Shown: positions 14,632 through 24,800 of the stretch, piece after piece
Layout: each line of letters begins with the position of its first letter
Numbering within the stretch: position 1 is the first letter of the stretch
Source of the DNA: Nitrincola salilacus
GTDB lineage: Bacteria > Pseudomonadota > Gammaproteobacteria > Pseudomonadales > Balneatricaceae
Reading direction: 5' to 3'
DNA length: 64,000 nt
NCBI RefSeq assembly: GCF_046271865.1
Contig: NZ_CP176580.1
Coordinates: 1,860,001 to 1,924,000 of the forward strand
Translations under genes and position numbers: made by a program
Notes under the pieces: model-generated
Databases searched by the model: none
Told to the model about the DNA's origin: nothing
The model's input: the letters and a program-made list of their open reading frames with translations, nothing else

Positions 14632-16551
14632 ATGAATCTGGATCAACTGTTTGTGTTCTTGATTCTGGGAGCCTCTATCGCGCTCTTCCTGTCCGGTAAA
14701 CTGCGGCATGATGTTGTTGCTCTCATGGCGTTGCTTGCCTGTGTTCTGGCGGGACTGATACCTCATCAGCAAGCATTCGACGGCTTTGCTCAGCCTGCTG
14801 TGATCACGGTTGCAGCAGTACTTATCCTCAGCTATGGCCTGCAAACCACCGGCGCGGTTGAAACGCTGGCGCAGAAGGTGCTGCCGCGAAATGGCGGTAC
14901 ATTCCTCAACATCGCTGTGCTCGTGCTTTTGGGGGCAACGCTGTCTGCGTTCATGAATAACGTAGGTGCGATGGCGCTGTTGATGCCGATCGCGATACAG
15001 CTTGCGCTTCGCAAGGGGATCCCTCCTGGGAAAGTGCTGATGCCGCTGGCATTCGGCACGATCCTCGGTGGTATGACTACATTGATTGGCACACCACCCA
15101 ATCTCATCGTATCTGATTTTCGGGCTGCCGAAACCGGTAGTGGTTTCGGAATGTTTGATTTTACTGCGGTCGGACTTGCAGTTGCGCTGCTTGGTATTGT
15201 GTTTGCGGTTGTTGCCGGGCGCTGGTTGGTCCCGACACGCGAGAAACAGGATGCCGAGAGTTTTGACACCGGAACCTACCTGACAGAGGTGAGGGTCGAT
15301 GAGGGGGCCAAAGTGGTGGGCAAGCGGCTACGTGATGTCGAGTTGCTGCTGGATGATGAGGATGTACAGGTTGTCGGCATGGTGCGAAATGATTTTCGTG
15401 TTGTGAGGCCAATGGCTGGCCACATCATACTGGCAGGGGACATCCTGGTGCTTGAATCAGAGCCTGAAGCACTGGGTTCTGCTCTCTCCAGCCTGGGTTT
15501 GAAGCTGGAGGGGTCGGTTGACAATGAGACTGATGCGGAGGCGGAGGCTGATACAGATACAGATGAGGAGGGCGGCCAGGACGCGCAGCACGACGTTAAG
15601 GATGATGCTCAGGGCGAAGGGAAGGGCGAAGGGAAGGGCAAAGTTCAGCAAGATGACAACGAAGAAGACGACGAAAAAGATAAGGCCTCTGACGATGAGG
15701 TGACTCTGCTTGAGCTTGTTGTGCAGCCGAGCAGCCATCTGATCTCACAGAATGCTACAACACTGCAGATTCGTAGCCGTTTTGGGATCAATCTGTTAGC
15801 GATTTCCCGTCAGGGCCACCGTTCCATTAAACGCTTGCGTCAGACTGAACTTGAGGCGGGTGATGTGTTGTTGATGCAGGGCACGCAGGAAGCGATACAT
15901 GGGTTCAGCTCGCTGTATAAATGTATTCCACTGGCTCAGCGTTCCATCATGATTCCAGACAGGCGCAAAGCCATTACAGCGCTGGGGATCATGTTTGTTG
16001 CTGTCACTCTCGCTGCGACAGGCCTTTTACCGGCAGCCATAGCCTTCACGTTGGGGGTGCTTGGGTACATGCTTACCAACGTGATTCCTCTCAGAAGAGT
16101 CTACGAAGCGATCGACTGGCCCATCATTGTCTTGCTGGGAGCGTTGATGCCGATAGCTGTTGCGATGGCTGATACAGGTGCGGCAGATCTGCTTGCCCGA
16201 ACACTGTTGGATCAGGTCGCTCAGGGTCATCCAATTATTGCGCTGACGCTGGTGCTGGTGATCACCATGACGCTGTCTGATTTTATGAACAATGCAGCCA
16301 CGGCAGCAGTGATGTGCCCAATTGCACTGAGTATTTCAGTGCAATTGGGAGTGAGCCCGGATAGCTTTCTGATGGCTGTTGCGATCGGCGCATCCTGTGC
16401 TTTTCTGACCCCGATTGGTCATCAGAACAATACGCTGATTCTGGGCCCCGGTGGCTTTCGTTTCTCCGATTACTGGCGCCTTGGCCTGCCGATGGAGCTG
16501 CTGGTTGTTCTGGTCAGTATCCCCATGCTGCTCCTCGTCTGGCCGCTGTAG
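14632..16551 (+). CDS. SLC13-type permease with TrkA-C domains and an acidic insert
   Basis: The 639-residue inner-membrane protein has the DASS/ArsB-like layout: a first membrane half (residues 1-200, with SAFMNNVGAMALLMPIA and GTPPNLIVSDF), two soluble TrkA-C (RCK_C) domains (about 215-295 and 365-430), and a second membrane half (about 435-639, with DFMNNAATAAVMCPIA and GHQNNTLILGPGGF). The two NN-T/A re-entrant motifs are retained. Between the TrkA-C domains lies a 60-residue Asp/Glu-rich insert (about 297-359), partly encoded by a GAAGGGCGAAGG-type repeat, not expected in relatives such as YfbS. Substrate unknown; anions are typical. Ends 2 bp from the convergent secDF stop. Confidence 0.85.
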   Translation: MNLDQLFVFLILGASIALFLSGKLRHDVVALMALLACVLAGLIPHQQAFDGFAQPAVITVAAVLILSYGLQTTGAVETLAQKVLPRNGGTFLNIAVLVLLGATLSAFMNNVGAMALLMPIAIQLALRKGIPPGKVLMPLAFGTILGGMTTLIGTPPNLIVSDFRAAETGSGFGMFDFTAVGLAVALLGIVFAVVAGRWLVPTREKQDAESFDTGTYLTEVRVDEGAKVVGKRLRDVELLLDDEDVQVVGMVRNDFRVVRPMAGHIILAGDILVLESEPEALGSALSSLGLKLEGSVDNETDAEAEADTDTDEEGGQDAQHDVKDDAQGEGKGEGKGKVQQDDNEEDDEKDKASDDEVTLLELVVQPSSHLISQNATTLQIRSRFGINLLAISRQGHRSIKRLRQTELEAGDVLLMQGTQEAIHGFSSLYKCIPLAQRSIMIPDRRKAITALGIMFVAVTLAATGLLPAAIAFTLGVLGYMLTNVIPLRRVYEAIDWPIIVLLGALMPIAVAMADTGAADLLARTLLDQVAQGHPIIALTLVLVITMTLSDFMNNAATAAVMCPIALSISVQLGVSPDSFLMAVAIGASCAFLTPIGHQNNTLILGPGGFRFSDYWRLGLPMELLVVLVSIPMLLLVWPL

Positions 16552-16553
16552 TG

Positions 16554-18866
16554 TCAGGCGGCAGCCTGAGTCTGACTCCAGCCTTTTCTGATGGCCCTCT
16601 CGTGCAGCCTCTGAAGAATCGGGGCGGCAATGAAAAGGGATGAGCTGGTGCCGGCGACTATCCCGAACAGCATCGGTAGTGCAAAGCTGGCCACTGCATC
16701 ACCTCCGGCGATGCCCATGGGCAAAATAGCCAGAAAGGTGGTCACTGATGTAAACAGAGTGCGTGTCAGGGTCGAGGTCAGGCTCTGATTTATCAACTCT
16801 TTGAACGGCATATCGGGGGCCAGACGATGGTTCTCCCGAACGCGATCAAAAATGACCACTTTGTCATTCACTGAATAACCGATCAGTGCTAACAGCGCCG
16901 CAATCGCGGTGAGATTGAACTCGATGCCAGCCAGTACAAAGAAGCCCAGTGTCTTGCTCAGATCAAGCGCCAGGGTTGCCATGATCGCTGTGGCAAAGTG
17001 GTGCTCAAATCTGAACCAGAGATAGCCCAGCATTCCCACTCCCGCAAGCAGGACAGCCAGCATGCTGGTTTCAAAGAACTGGTTGCTGACACTGGGCCCC
17101 ACCATCTCAACTCGCGGAAACGCTGCTTCTGGGGCAATGTCCAACACGGCCTTCTTAACTGTTTGAATGCTGGTTGATGGGGCTGTGTTGGCGTGAGAGT
17201 CGGTGGATGGTTGCAGTAGCGGCAGGCGAACCAGATACTGCCCCTCATCGCCAAAAGATTGCACGGCAGCATCGCCAGCAACGCTCATGGATACGGCTTG
17301 GCGGATCTGCTCAGCATTCACGGTTTCGCTGGTATGAATCTCCACCAGTGTTCCACCCTGAAAATCGATTCCTGTATTCAGACCCGGATTAGCCAGCAGG
17401 GCAATCGAGCCCAGTGATAGCAGGATTGAGAGCCCGATGCCGAAGGAGCGTACCTTCATGAATGCCAGCGTTCTCGTCTGTCTGAGCTTATCAAACAGAC
17501 TCAGTCCGCCCGGATTCAAGGGTTGACGGCCCAGTTTGCGAACGCGCCATTCCATTATCAAACGCGTGACGGTGATGGAGGTGAACATTGATACCGCCAG
17601 CCCGACTGCCATGGTGACGGCAAAGCCGCGCACGGGGCCGGCACCGAACATAAACAGCAAACCCACTGCAATTAATGTGGTGATGTTGGAGTCAAGAATT
17701 GTGCTGAATGCACGCTGGAAGCCAAGGTGCAGGGCATACATGCCGCTGACCCCTCGTTTGCTCTCCTCTCTGATGCGTTCGTTGATCAGAATATTGGCAT
17801 CGACAGCCATACCCAGGCTGAGGATCAGTCCCGCTATACCCGGAAGTGTCAGGGTTGCACCCAGCGCAGCGAGACTGGCGATCACCAGTGACAGGTAAAC
17901 CAATAGCGAAAAGTTGGCTATCAGGCCCCAGGTGCCGTAGGCGAGCAGCATGAATCCGAGCACCAGCAGGGCGCCCAGAATACCTGTGCTGATGCCCATA
18001 TCGATGGCTGCCTGACCCAGCTCAGGCCCTACCGTGCGTTCTTCAACCACACTTAAGGGTGCGGGCAGCGAGCCTGCTCTCATCAACAAGGCAAGATCGC
18101 CTGCCTCGCGAGCCGTGAAGTTGCCACTTATCTGGCCTGAGCCACCACCGATTGTTGTGCGTATGACAGGCGCGGTGATCACGGTTTCATCTAAAACGAT
18201 CGCAAATGCACGACCAATATTGTCACGGGTGATGGTTGAAAAGGTCTCGGCACCGTGGCTATTCAACCGGAAGTTAACGACAGGCTCCTGGTTGTTGGCA
18301 TCGAACGCCAGGCGGGCATCACTGAGATCGCCGCCTTCGAGCAAAGATGTTTGTTCCAGATTATAGACTTCGCCCGGCAGACTACCCGGCACCTGAATCA
18401 GGGAGCCGGGTTCATTGCCTGACTGTGCCACCAGATGAAATGTCAGCCGAGCGGTTCTGCCCAGTAGATCCTTGATGCGTGCGGGATCCTCCACCCCAGG
18501 GAGCTGAACCAAAATGCCATCTGCACCCTGTCGGGTGACCAGTGGTTCAACCACCCCGGTTTCATCCATGCGTCTGCGGACCACTTCCAGCGTTCGATTT
18601 ACTACATCTTCCTTGAAGGCTTCAAGCTGCATCGAGCTCTCGCCAAGCTGGCGTGTGCGTTCGCTGAGCAGTTCATCGGTTTCGACCCTCAACAGCAGAT
18701 GTGAACCGCCGCGAAGATCAAGCCCTAACGTCAGCTTATGTTCGGAGTACCAGTCGGGTGTTTCATGTAGCAGTGTGGATGGCAGCAGGCTAGGCAATGC
18801 CGAAAGAATGCCAAAAACGACAATGGCGATACACGCCAGTGCCTTCAGTCGATAGTGACGCATCAT
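16554..18866 (-). CDS. secDF: SecDF fusion protein, Sec translocase accessory subunit
   Basis: 770 residues: an N-terminal SecD (first TM 10-28, LGLDLRGGSHLLLRVE, P1 domain with DPARIKDLLGRTARLTFHLV, five-TM block with GLILSLGMAVDANILINERIREE) fused to SecF (TM near 480, NPGLNTGIDFQGGTLVEI, AALLALIGYSVNDKVVIFDRVRENH). SecDF uses the proton gradient to finish protein export. E. coli has separate secD and secF downstream of yajC; here there is no yajC or tgt, so this is probably a second, fused copy. Start with an AGAGGATAT site. Confidence 0.93.
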   Translation of the reverse strand: MMRHYRLKALACIAIVVFGILSALPSLLPSTLLHETPDWYSEHKLTLGLDLRGGSHLLLRVETDELLSERTRQLGESSMQLEAFKEDVVNRTLEVVRRRMDETGVVEPLVTRQGADGILVQLPGVEDPARIKDLLGRTARLTFHLVAQSGNEPGSLIQVPGSLPGEVYNLEQTSLLEGGDLSDARLAFDANNQEPVVNFRLNSHGAETFSTITRDNIGRAFAIVLDETVITAPVIRTTIGGGSGQISGNFTAREAGDLALLMRAGSLPAPLSVVEERTVGPELGQAAIDMGISTGILGALLVLGFMLLAYGTWGLIANFSLLVYLSLVIASLAALGATLTLPGIAGLILSLGMAVDANILINERIREESKRGVSGMYALHLGFQRAFSTILDSNITTLIAVGLLFMFGAGPVRGFAVTMAVGLAVSMFTSITVTRLIMEWRVRKLGRQPLNPGGLSLFDKLRQTRTLAFMKVRSFGIGLSILLSLGSIALLANPGLNTGIDFQGGTLVEIHTSETVNAEQIRQAVSMSVAGDAAVQSFGDEGQYLVRLPLLQPSTDSHANTAPSTSIQTVKKAVLDIAPEAAFPRVEMVGPSVSNQFFETSMLAVLLAGVGMLGYLWFRFEHHFATAIMATLALDLSKTLGFFVLAGIEFNLTAIAALLALIGYSVNDKVVIFDRVRENHRLAPDMPFKELINQSLTSTLTRTLFTSVTTFLAILPMGIAGGDAVASFALPMLFGIVAGTSSSLFIAAPILQRLHERAIRKGWSQTQAAA

Positions 18867-18959
18867 ATATCCTCTGTTAAGTCAGCGAGCAAAGCTCATG
18901 ACTTAACATGTTCATCGAAATTAATAGATGTAACGGTTTCAGCCGAAGCTGACACAAGA

Positions 18960-19385
18960 TCAGATGAACAGAGGAGGGGCGCGGGCAACCAGAGTCGACA
19001 GAAATACGCTGTTTCGTCTGTCTGGCGAATATGTTGATGTCAACGGACCAGTAGTGGGGAGGTGCGGTTGACGCAGTGGATGGATCAGAGTCAGGTAGTC
19101 GTAGAGATCCTCGACAGGGTCAGTGAGATCTCTGTCCCGATCAGCCTGATCGGTTCTGGCTGACAGGAAGGTTTCCTGTAGCAATACAGGAGCGAGATTT
19201 TGCTGAAATTGAGCGCTGACAGGGCTATTTTGTGCAGACGACTTTACCTGTTGTAACCCAAAATGCTGCCCGGCCAGCAAGGCGAACATCAGGAAAAAAG
19301 CGAACAGGAGTCCGGCACTCTGGCGTGCGTTAGAGAGGTGGTATTGAATCGCGCTCTTGAACGCGCGGATGTCAGATGTTCGCAT
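18960..19385 (-). CDS. Hypothetical protein with one transmembrane segment
   Basis: The frame is open to a TTG at 19415; ATG 19385 is the first normal start but has no clear ribosome site. The 141-residue product has one strong hydrophobic segment near residues 25-42 (SAGLLFAFFLMFALLAGQ) after a basic N-terminus, then a long polar tail containing a DYLTLIHPL stretch. No family recognised. It ends 94 bp upstream of secDF on the same strand, so it may be co-transcribed with it. It could also be non-coding. Confidence 0.4.
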   Translation of the reverse strand: MRTSDIRAFKSAIQYHLSNARQSAGLLFAFFLMFALLAGQHFGLQQVKSSAQNSPVSAQFQQNLAPVLLQETFLSARTDQADRDRDLTDPVEDLYDYLTLIHPLRQPHLPTTGPLTSTYSPDRRNSVFLSTLVARAPPLFI

Positions 19386-19611
19386 GAGGCCAGTTATATC
19401 TGAGATGTTGGTCAACTTTTTATACCAATAAACGCTAATTTATAGCTTTCCATATCAATTGTCACTCGGAATGCGGGAGCGCCATGAATTATATTCTGCA
19501 GAGGATTTTTTGCGGCACGCATCGCTAACTGGTTGGGTGTTTGTTTTTCACCATCGTCTATACTTATACGTTGTTGTAGTTTCTGCCTGACATACGAAAA
19601 GGACATTTCGC

Positions 19612-21462
19612 ATGCCGAATGACATATACAAGCAGTTAGTGGAGGGAACGCCCGATGCCTTGATTGCCACTTCTCCAACAGGTGAAGTGCTGCACTGGAA
19701 TCAAGGTGCGGAAACTACCTTTGGCTATACGAGCGCTGAGGCTATCGGGCGTTCGCTTTTTGACCTGATAGTACCGCCTTATCTGATTGAAGAAGAGCAG
19801 TCGATTCAGTGCGAGGCCCAAAAAACAGATGTCGCGACCTATGAATCCTTCCGACAGCGCAAGGATGGCTCGCTTGTGTATATCAATATTTCCATGAGAG
19901 CGGTACGCGATGCACAGGGACAGGTGGAGTACTTTGTCACCAATAAGAAAGATGTCACACATCTCAAGACGCAACGTGATTCAAAGCTGCTTGAGGCGCG
20001 ATATCGTGATCTGTTGGAGTCGACCCCGGATGCGATAGTCATGGTCAATATCACCGGTCGCATTGTGCTGGCCAATGGTCAGGCCGAACAGGTGTTCGGC
20101 TGGCAGCGCTCTGAGCTATTGGGCAAGCCTATAGAGGTGTTGTTACCGCAACGCTACAGCACGCTGCATGTGGGGCATCGTTCAAGATACTTCTCCCAGC
20201 CGCGTACACGCTCCATGGGCGCCAGTCTGGAGCTCTACGGGGTACGCAAGAGTGGTGATGAGTTCCCGGTGGAGATCAGCTTAAGCCCTCTGAAAACGGA
20301 GGAGGGGACGCTGGTGATGAGCGCCATTCGCGACATAACCGAGCGTAAAAAGGCAGAAACAAAATTCAAAGACCTGCTTGAATCAGCCCCTGACGCGATG
20401 GTCATTGTCAATCGTCAGGGGGATATCGTGCTGGTGAACTCTCAATCGGAAACGCTGTTTGGTTATGCACGAGACGAGTTGTTGAATCGGAAAGTCGAGA
20501 TATTGTTGCCGGAGCGCTACCACGACAAGCATCCGACACATCGTAATGCATTTTTTTCAGAACCTCGTGTGCGTCCGATGGGTGTAGGGCTGGAGCTGTA
20601 TGGGAGGCATAAGAATGGCACTGAGTTTCCGATAGAGATAAGCCTCAGCCCCCTTGATACGGAAGAGGGGATGTTGGTTTCGAGTGCAATCCGGGATATT
20701 ACTGAACGCAAGCTGGTCGAGCGCGAGCTGCAGGAGAAGAACATTGAGCTGGAGAAGGCGAATAATGCCAAGGATAACTTTCTGTCCACAATGAGTCATG
20801 AACTGAGAACGCCGCTGAATGCCATTATAGGATTCACCGGTACGTTACTGATGAGGTTGCCCGGCCCGCTGACTGAAGATCAGGATAAACAGTTATTGAC
20901 GGTTCAAAGTAGTGCCAGGCATCTGTTGTCCCTGATTAATGATCTACTGGATCTGGCAAAAATCGGTGCCGGAAAAATAGAACTCAATGTTGAACCTCTG
21001 AATTGTCGCGAGATTGTCGAAGAGGTGGTATCAACTTTTCAGCCTGCAGCCACGGGTAAAGGTTTGGAGTTGATACTGCAATGGACGGATGAACCACTGT
21101 TTGTGCTGGCGGATCGCAGGGCATTCAGCCAGATAGTACTTAACCTGACCAGTAATGCCATTAAGTTCACCGACAGCGGAACTGTTTGCATCAAGGGGGA
21201 ACGCGAGACTATTGATGGCAAGCGCGTCATAGCGATCAAGGTGATGGATACGGGTATCGGGATCCGGCAGGAGGACCAGACAAAGCTGTTCACCGCTTTC
21301 ACGCGGGTTGATGTGACCACAAAAAAACGACAGGAAGGCACTGGCTTAGGATTACATCTGAGCCAGAGGCTTGCCGAACTGCTACGTGGCAGGATCTCTT
21401 GCCAGAGCGCATACGGTGAGGGCAGTACCTTCACGTTGCAGCTCAGGGAGGTCTGTGAATGA
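19612..21462 (+). CDS. PAS-PAS-PAS sensor histidine kinase
   Basis: No membrane segment, so a cytoplasmic sensor of 616 residues. Three PAS domains occupy about 5-120, 128-245 and 249-368. The second and third are near-repeats (both run LLES-x-PDA, then YH/YS...H...FF/YFS-x-PR-x-R-x-MG-x-x-LELYG, then EFP-x-EISLSPL-x-TEEG), implying an internal duplication. The HisKA domain has FLSTMSHELRTPLNAIIGF with phospho-accepting H396; the ATPase has NLTSNAIKFTDSG, MDTGIGI and GTGLGL. Start after AAAAGGA. It overlaps the next response-regulator gene by four bases. Confidence 0.92.
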   Translation: MPNDIYKQLVEGTPDALIATSPTGEVLHWNQGAETTFGYTSAEAIGRSLFDLIVPPYLIEEEQSIQCEAQKTDVATYESFRQRKDGSLVYINISMRAVRDAQGQVEYFVTNKKDVTHLKTQRDSKLLEARYRDLLESTPDAIVMVNITGRIVLANGQAEQVFGWQRSELLGKPIEVLLPQRYSTLHVGHRSRYFSQPRTRSMGASLELYGVRKSGDEFPVEISLSPLKTEEGTLVMSAIRDITERKKAETKFKDLLESAPDAMVIVNRQGDIVLVNSQSETLFGYARDELLNRKVEILLPERYHDKHPTHRNAFFSEPRVRPMGVGLELYGRHKNGTEFPIEISLSPLDTEEGMLVSSAIRDITERKLVERELQEKNIELEKANNAKDNFLSTMSHELRTPLNAIIGFTGTLLMRLPGPLTEDQDKQLLTVQSSARHLLSLINDLLDLAKIGAGKIELNVEPLNCREIVEEVVSTFQPAATGKGLELILQWTDEPLFVLADRRAFSQIVLNLTSNAIKFTDSGTVCIKGERETIDGKRVIAIKVMDTGIGIRQEDQTKLFTAFTRVDVTTKKRQEGTGLGLHLSQRLAELLRGRISCQSAYGEGSTFTLQLREVCE

Positions 21463-21842
21463 GTGGGCGTATTCTGGTTATAGAAGACAATCAGGCGAAT
21501 CTGGAGTTGATGGTGTATCTGCTGGAAGCTTTCGGCTATGAAGTGCTGACGGCTCAGGATGGTGGTGAGGGGCTGGAAAGAGCGGTAAGCCATCGTCCAG
21601 ATTTGATCATCTGTGATATTCAGATGCCGGTGATGGATGGATACGAGGTGGTACGCAAGCTTAAAAGTGATCCCGCTCTTTCGCATATCCCGGTGATGGC
21701 AGTGACCGCGTTTGCGATGGTAGGAGACAGGCAGAAGGTGATGGAGGCAGGATTTGATGATTACTTTACAAAACCGATAGATCCGAAGGAGTTTCTGAAA
21801 CAGGTCGAGGCATCTATGCCATCGAGAACTTCAGGACGCTGA
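21459..21842 (+). CDS. Single-domain response regulator (CheY-like)
   Basis: 127 residues form only a receiver domain: acidic pocket VIEDN, phospho-acceptor Asp in LIICDIQMPVMDGYEVV (about residue 54), switch Thr in VMAVTAFAM and Lys in FTKPID. The start overlaps the kinase stop (ATGA), so it is the likely partner of that kinase, of the DivK/PhoP-like phosphorelay type. The gene ends 2 bases before the next gene's start. Confidence 0.92.
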   Translation: MSGRILVIEDNQANLELMVYLLEAFGYEVLTAQDGGEGLERAVSHRPDLIICDIQMPVMDGYEVVRKLKSDPALSHIPVMAVTAFAMVGDRQKVMEAGFDDYFTKPIDPKEFLKQVEASMPSRTSGR

Positions 21843-21844
21843 TC

Positions 21845-24800
21845 ATGGCAACTATATTGATAGTCGATGATCAAGCGGTTAACAGAGAGTTTCTGGTAAC
21901 GTTGCTGGGTTACCAGGGTTATCGTTTGCTGGAGGCTGCTGATGGCCTTGAAGCGCTGGTAATCGTACGCGAAGAGCGGCCCGATCTCGTTGTTGCGGAT
22001 ATCCTGATGCCGACAATGGATGGCTATGAATTTGTCAAACGTGTTCGCTCAGATCCTGATATCGAAGATACGCGCGTCATTTTCTATACTGCTGTGTATC
22101 ATGAGCAGGAGGCACTTCATCTAGCCAGAAGCTGTGGTGTCTCTGATGTTTTGACTAAGCCCTCTGAGCCGGACGTTATTCTCGATACGGTCGAACGTGT
22201 ACTGCAAGAGGTGATCAGTATGCCTGCCCCAATCAGAAGGGAGGAGTTGGATCAGCAGCACCTGCGCTTGATGACAGATAAGCTGACCCTTCTGACAGAT
22301 GATCTGGGGCTCGCAAATCAGCGCTACGCGGCCTTAATCGATATCAGCTTGCAGCTCGCATCTGAGCGTAATCCACGGCAATTGCTTGATAGTCTGTGTC
22401 ATATCGCACGCAGGCTGATCGGAGCCAGATATGCTGTTCTTGCGGTGAACAGTCGGGAGGATGAAGATACCGTTTATTTTACAACCAGCGGGATCAACCC
22501 CGGAGCAGTCGCCGATATGGCGCAGCCGGACGAGGGGCCGGATCTGCTGAGCAAGGTGGTGGCTGAACGTAAGCCAGTACGCCTGACAAATCCTGGTGGA
22601 GATCCGTTGGCTCTGGGCTTACCTGAGAGTCATCCACCCGTATACTCACTGCTGGCTGCTCCCATTATCTCTCTGGTGCATGCGTATGGCTGGATATGCC
22701 TCAGTGAACGTCTTGGCGCCGAGGCGTTTAACGAAGAGGATGAGCATCTGCTGAGCATCCTGTCAGCCCAGGCCGGAAGAATCTACGAAAATGGCAGCCT
22801 GTATTCACGCCTTCTGGAACATGAGGAGCGCTTCAGGCAACTGGCGGAAAATGTCAATGATGTGTTCTGGCTGGTATCAGTGGATACAGGCAAAGACATC
22901 TATGTCAGTCCTGCTTATGAGCAGATCTGGGGGCGCTCAAAGCAGGATCTTGGGATGTATCACGAGTCCTGGCTGGAAGCGGTGCATCCGGATGATCGCT
23001 CGAAGATACCCGCTTTGCTGCCCGATACGACGGCATATGATCTGGAATACCGCATATGTCGACCTGACGGCAGCGTACGCTGGATACATGATCGGGGTTT
23101 CCCGGTGCGCAACCCTGACGGTAAGGTTTATCGGTTTGCCGGAATAGCCAAGGATATCAGTAAGCGGAAAGCGGATGAGGAAAAGATCGCTCGCCTGACA
23201 CGCATCTATGCGGTACTGAGCCAGATTAACTCAGTCATCGTCAGAGTACATGACCGCCAGGCGCTGTTTGATGAAGCTTGCCGGATTGTGGTGGAACATG
23301 GACGCTTTGGTATGGCGTGGATAGGTCTTCTTGAGCAGGAGAGTAAAAAAGTAACACCGATAACCTTTGCGGGGGTGGCTGAGGATATTGACTACCTGAA
23401 GCATCGTGCCCGTTCCACTAGTGCGGATCTACCAGAGGGGCAGGGTACAGTAGGGCGGGCGATCAGGGAGTTGAAGCCGGCCTATTGCAATGATATCGAG
23501 ACACGACCAGATATCGGCTCATCCCGTCATAAAGCACTGCAGCGCGGGTATCACTCGGTTATCTCCCTGCCGCTTCTGACCCACGACAGGGCAGTGGGTG
23601 TTTTTGTGCTGTATGTGAAAGAGCCCAATTTTTTTGATGAAGTGGAGCTGAAGCTGCTGACAGAGTTGGCCAACGATATCTCTTTTGCATTGGAATATAT
23701 CGACAAAGCCGAGCGGGCAAACTATCTGGCGTACTATGACGTGCTGACTGGTCTGTCTAATCGGGCGATGTTTCATGAGCGCCTCAACCAGTTTGTTCAA
23801 GGGGCGGAGCATGACAGGAGCAAGCTGGGCGTCCTGATGCTTGATCTCGATCGTTTCAAGACCATCAACGATACTCTGGGGCGTCAGGTCGGGGACTCTC
23901 TAATCAGACAAATGGCGCAGCGCTTGAAAAACTGTGTTGATGAGCCGGTACAGCTTGCGCGTATCGGTGCTGATCAGTTTGGCATGGTGGTGCCCGATAT
24001 CAGGCATGCTGGTGAGGTAGCCAGGCTGGCGGCGGGTCGGTTAAGGGAGGTGCTTGAAAAGCCCTATGTCCTGAATGGTGAGGAGTTGCGAGTCTCTACC
24101 AAGATCGGTATCGCCCTGTACCCGGATGACGGTCAGGATGCAGAAGCTTTATTTCGCAATGCCGAGCTGGCTGTCAAGAAAGCAAAGCATTCAGGGGAAC
24201 GGTATCTGTTTTTCGATCGCTTCATGTCCGAGCAGGTCGCCGAAAATCTGGTGTTGGAAAATAGACTGCGTCTGGCAGTGGAGAATAATGAATTTGTTCT
24301 CTATTACCAGCCCAAGGTGAATCTGAAAACGGGTGGCATCAGTGGTATAGAGGCGTTGATACGTTGGCAAAGCCCAGAGTTGGGGTTGGTGGCACCGTTG
24401 CAGTTTATCCCTTTGCTGGAAGAGACCGGAATAATTCTGGAGGTCGGGACCTGGGTGTTGCAGAAAGCTGTATCTGATCTGAGTGCTTGGCAGGCAGAGG
24501 GTGTCGCTGTGCCACGCATTGCTGTGAATGTATCTGCTTTTCAGCTAAGGCAACCAGACTTCGTGCAGCATGTGAAACAGGCTCTACAGGGATTTGATGG
24601 AGAGGTGATGCTTGATATTGAGCTTACCGAGAGTATGGTCATCAGTAATATTGAAGATAGTATTGCTAAGTTGCGGGCTGTCAAAGCGCTAGGGTTGGAG
24701 GTTGCCATTGATGATTTTGGTACGGGGTATTCCTCACTGAGCTACATTGCACGTTTGCCGATCGATACGCTTAAGATTGATCGCTCTTTTATCGTCAAGA

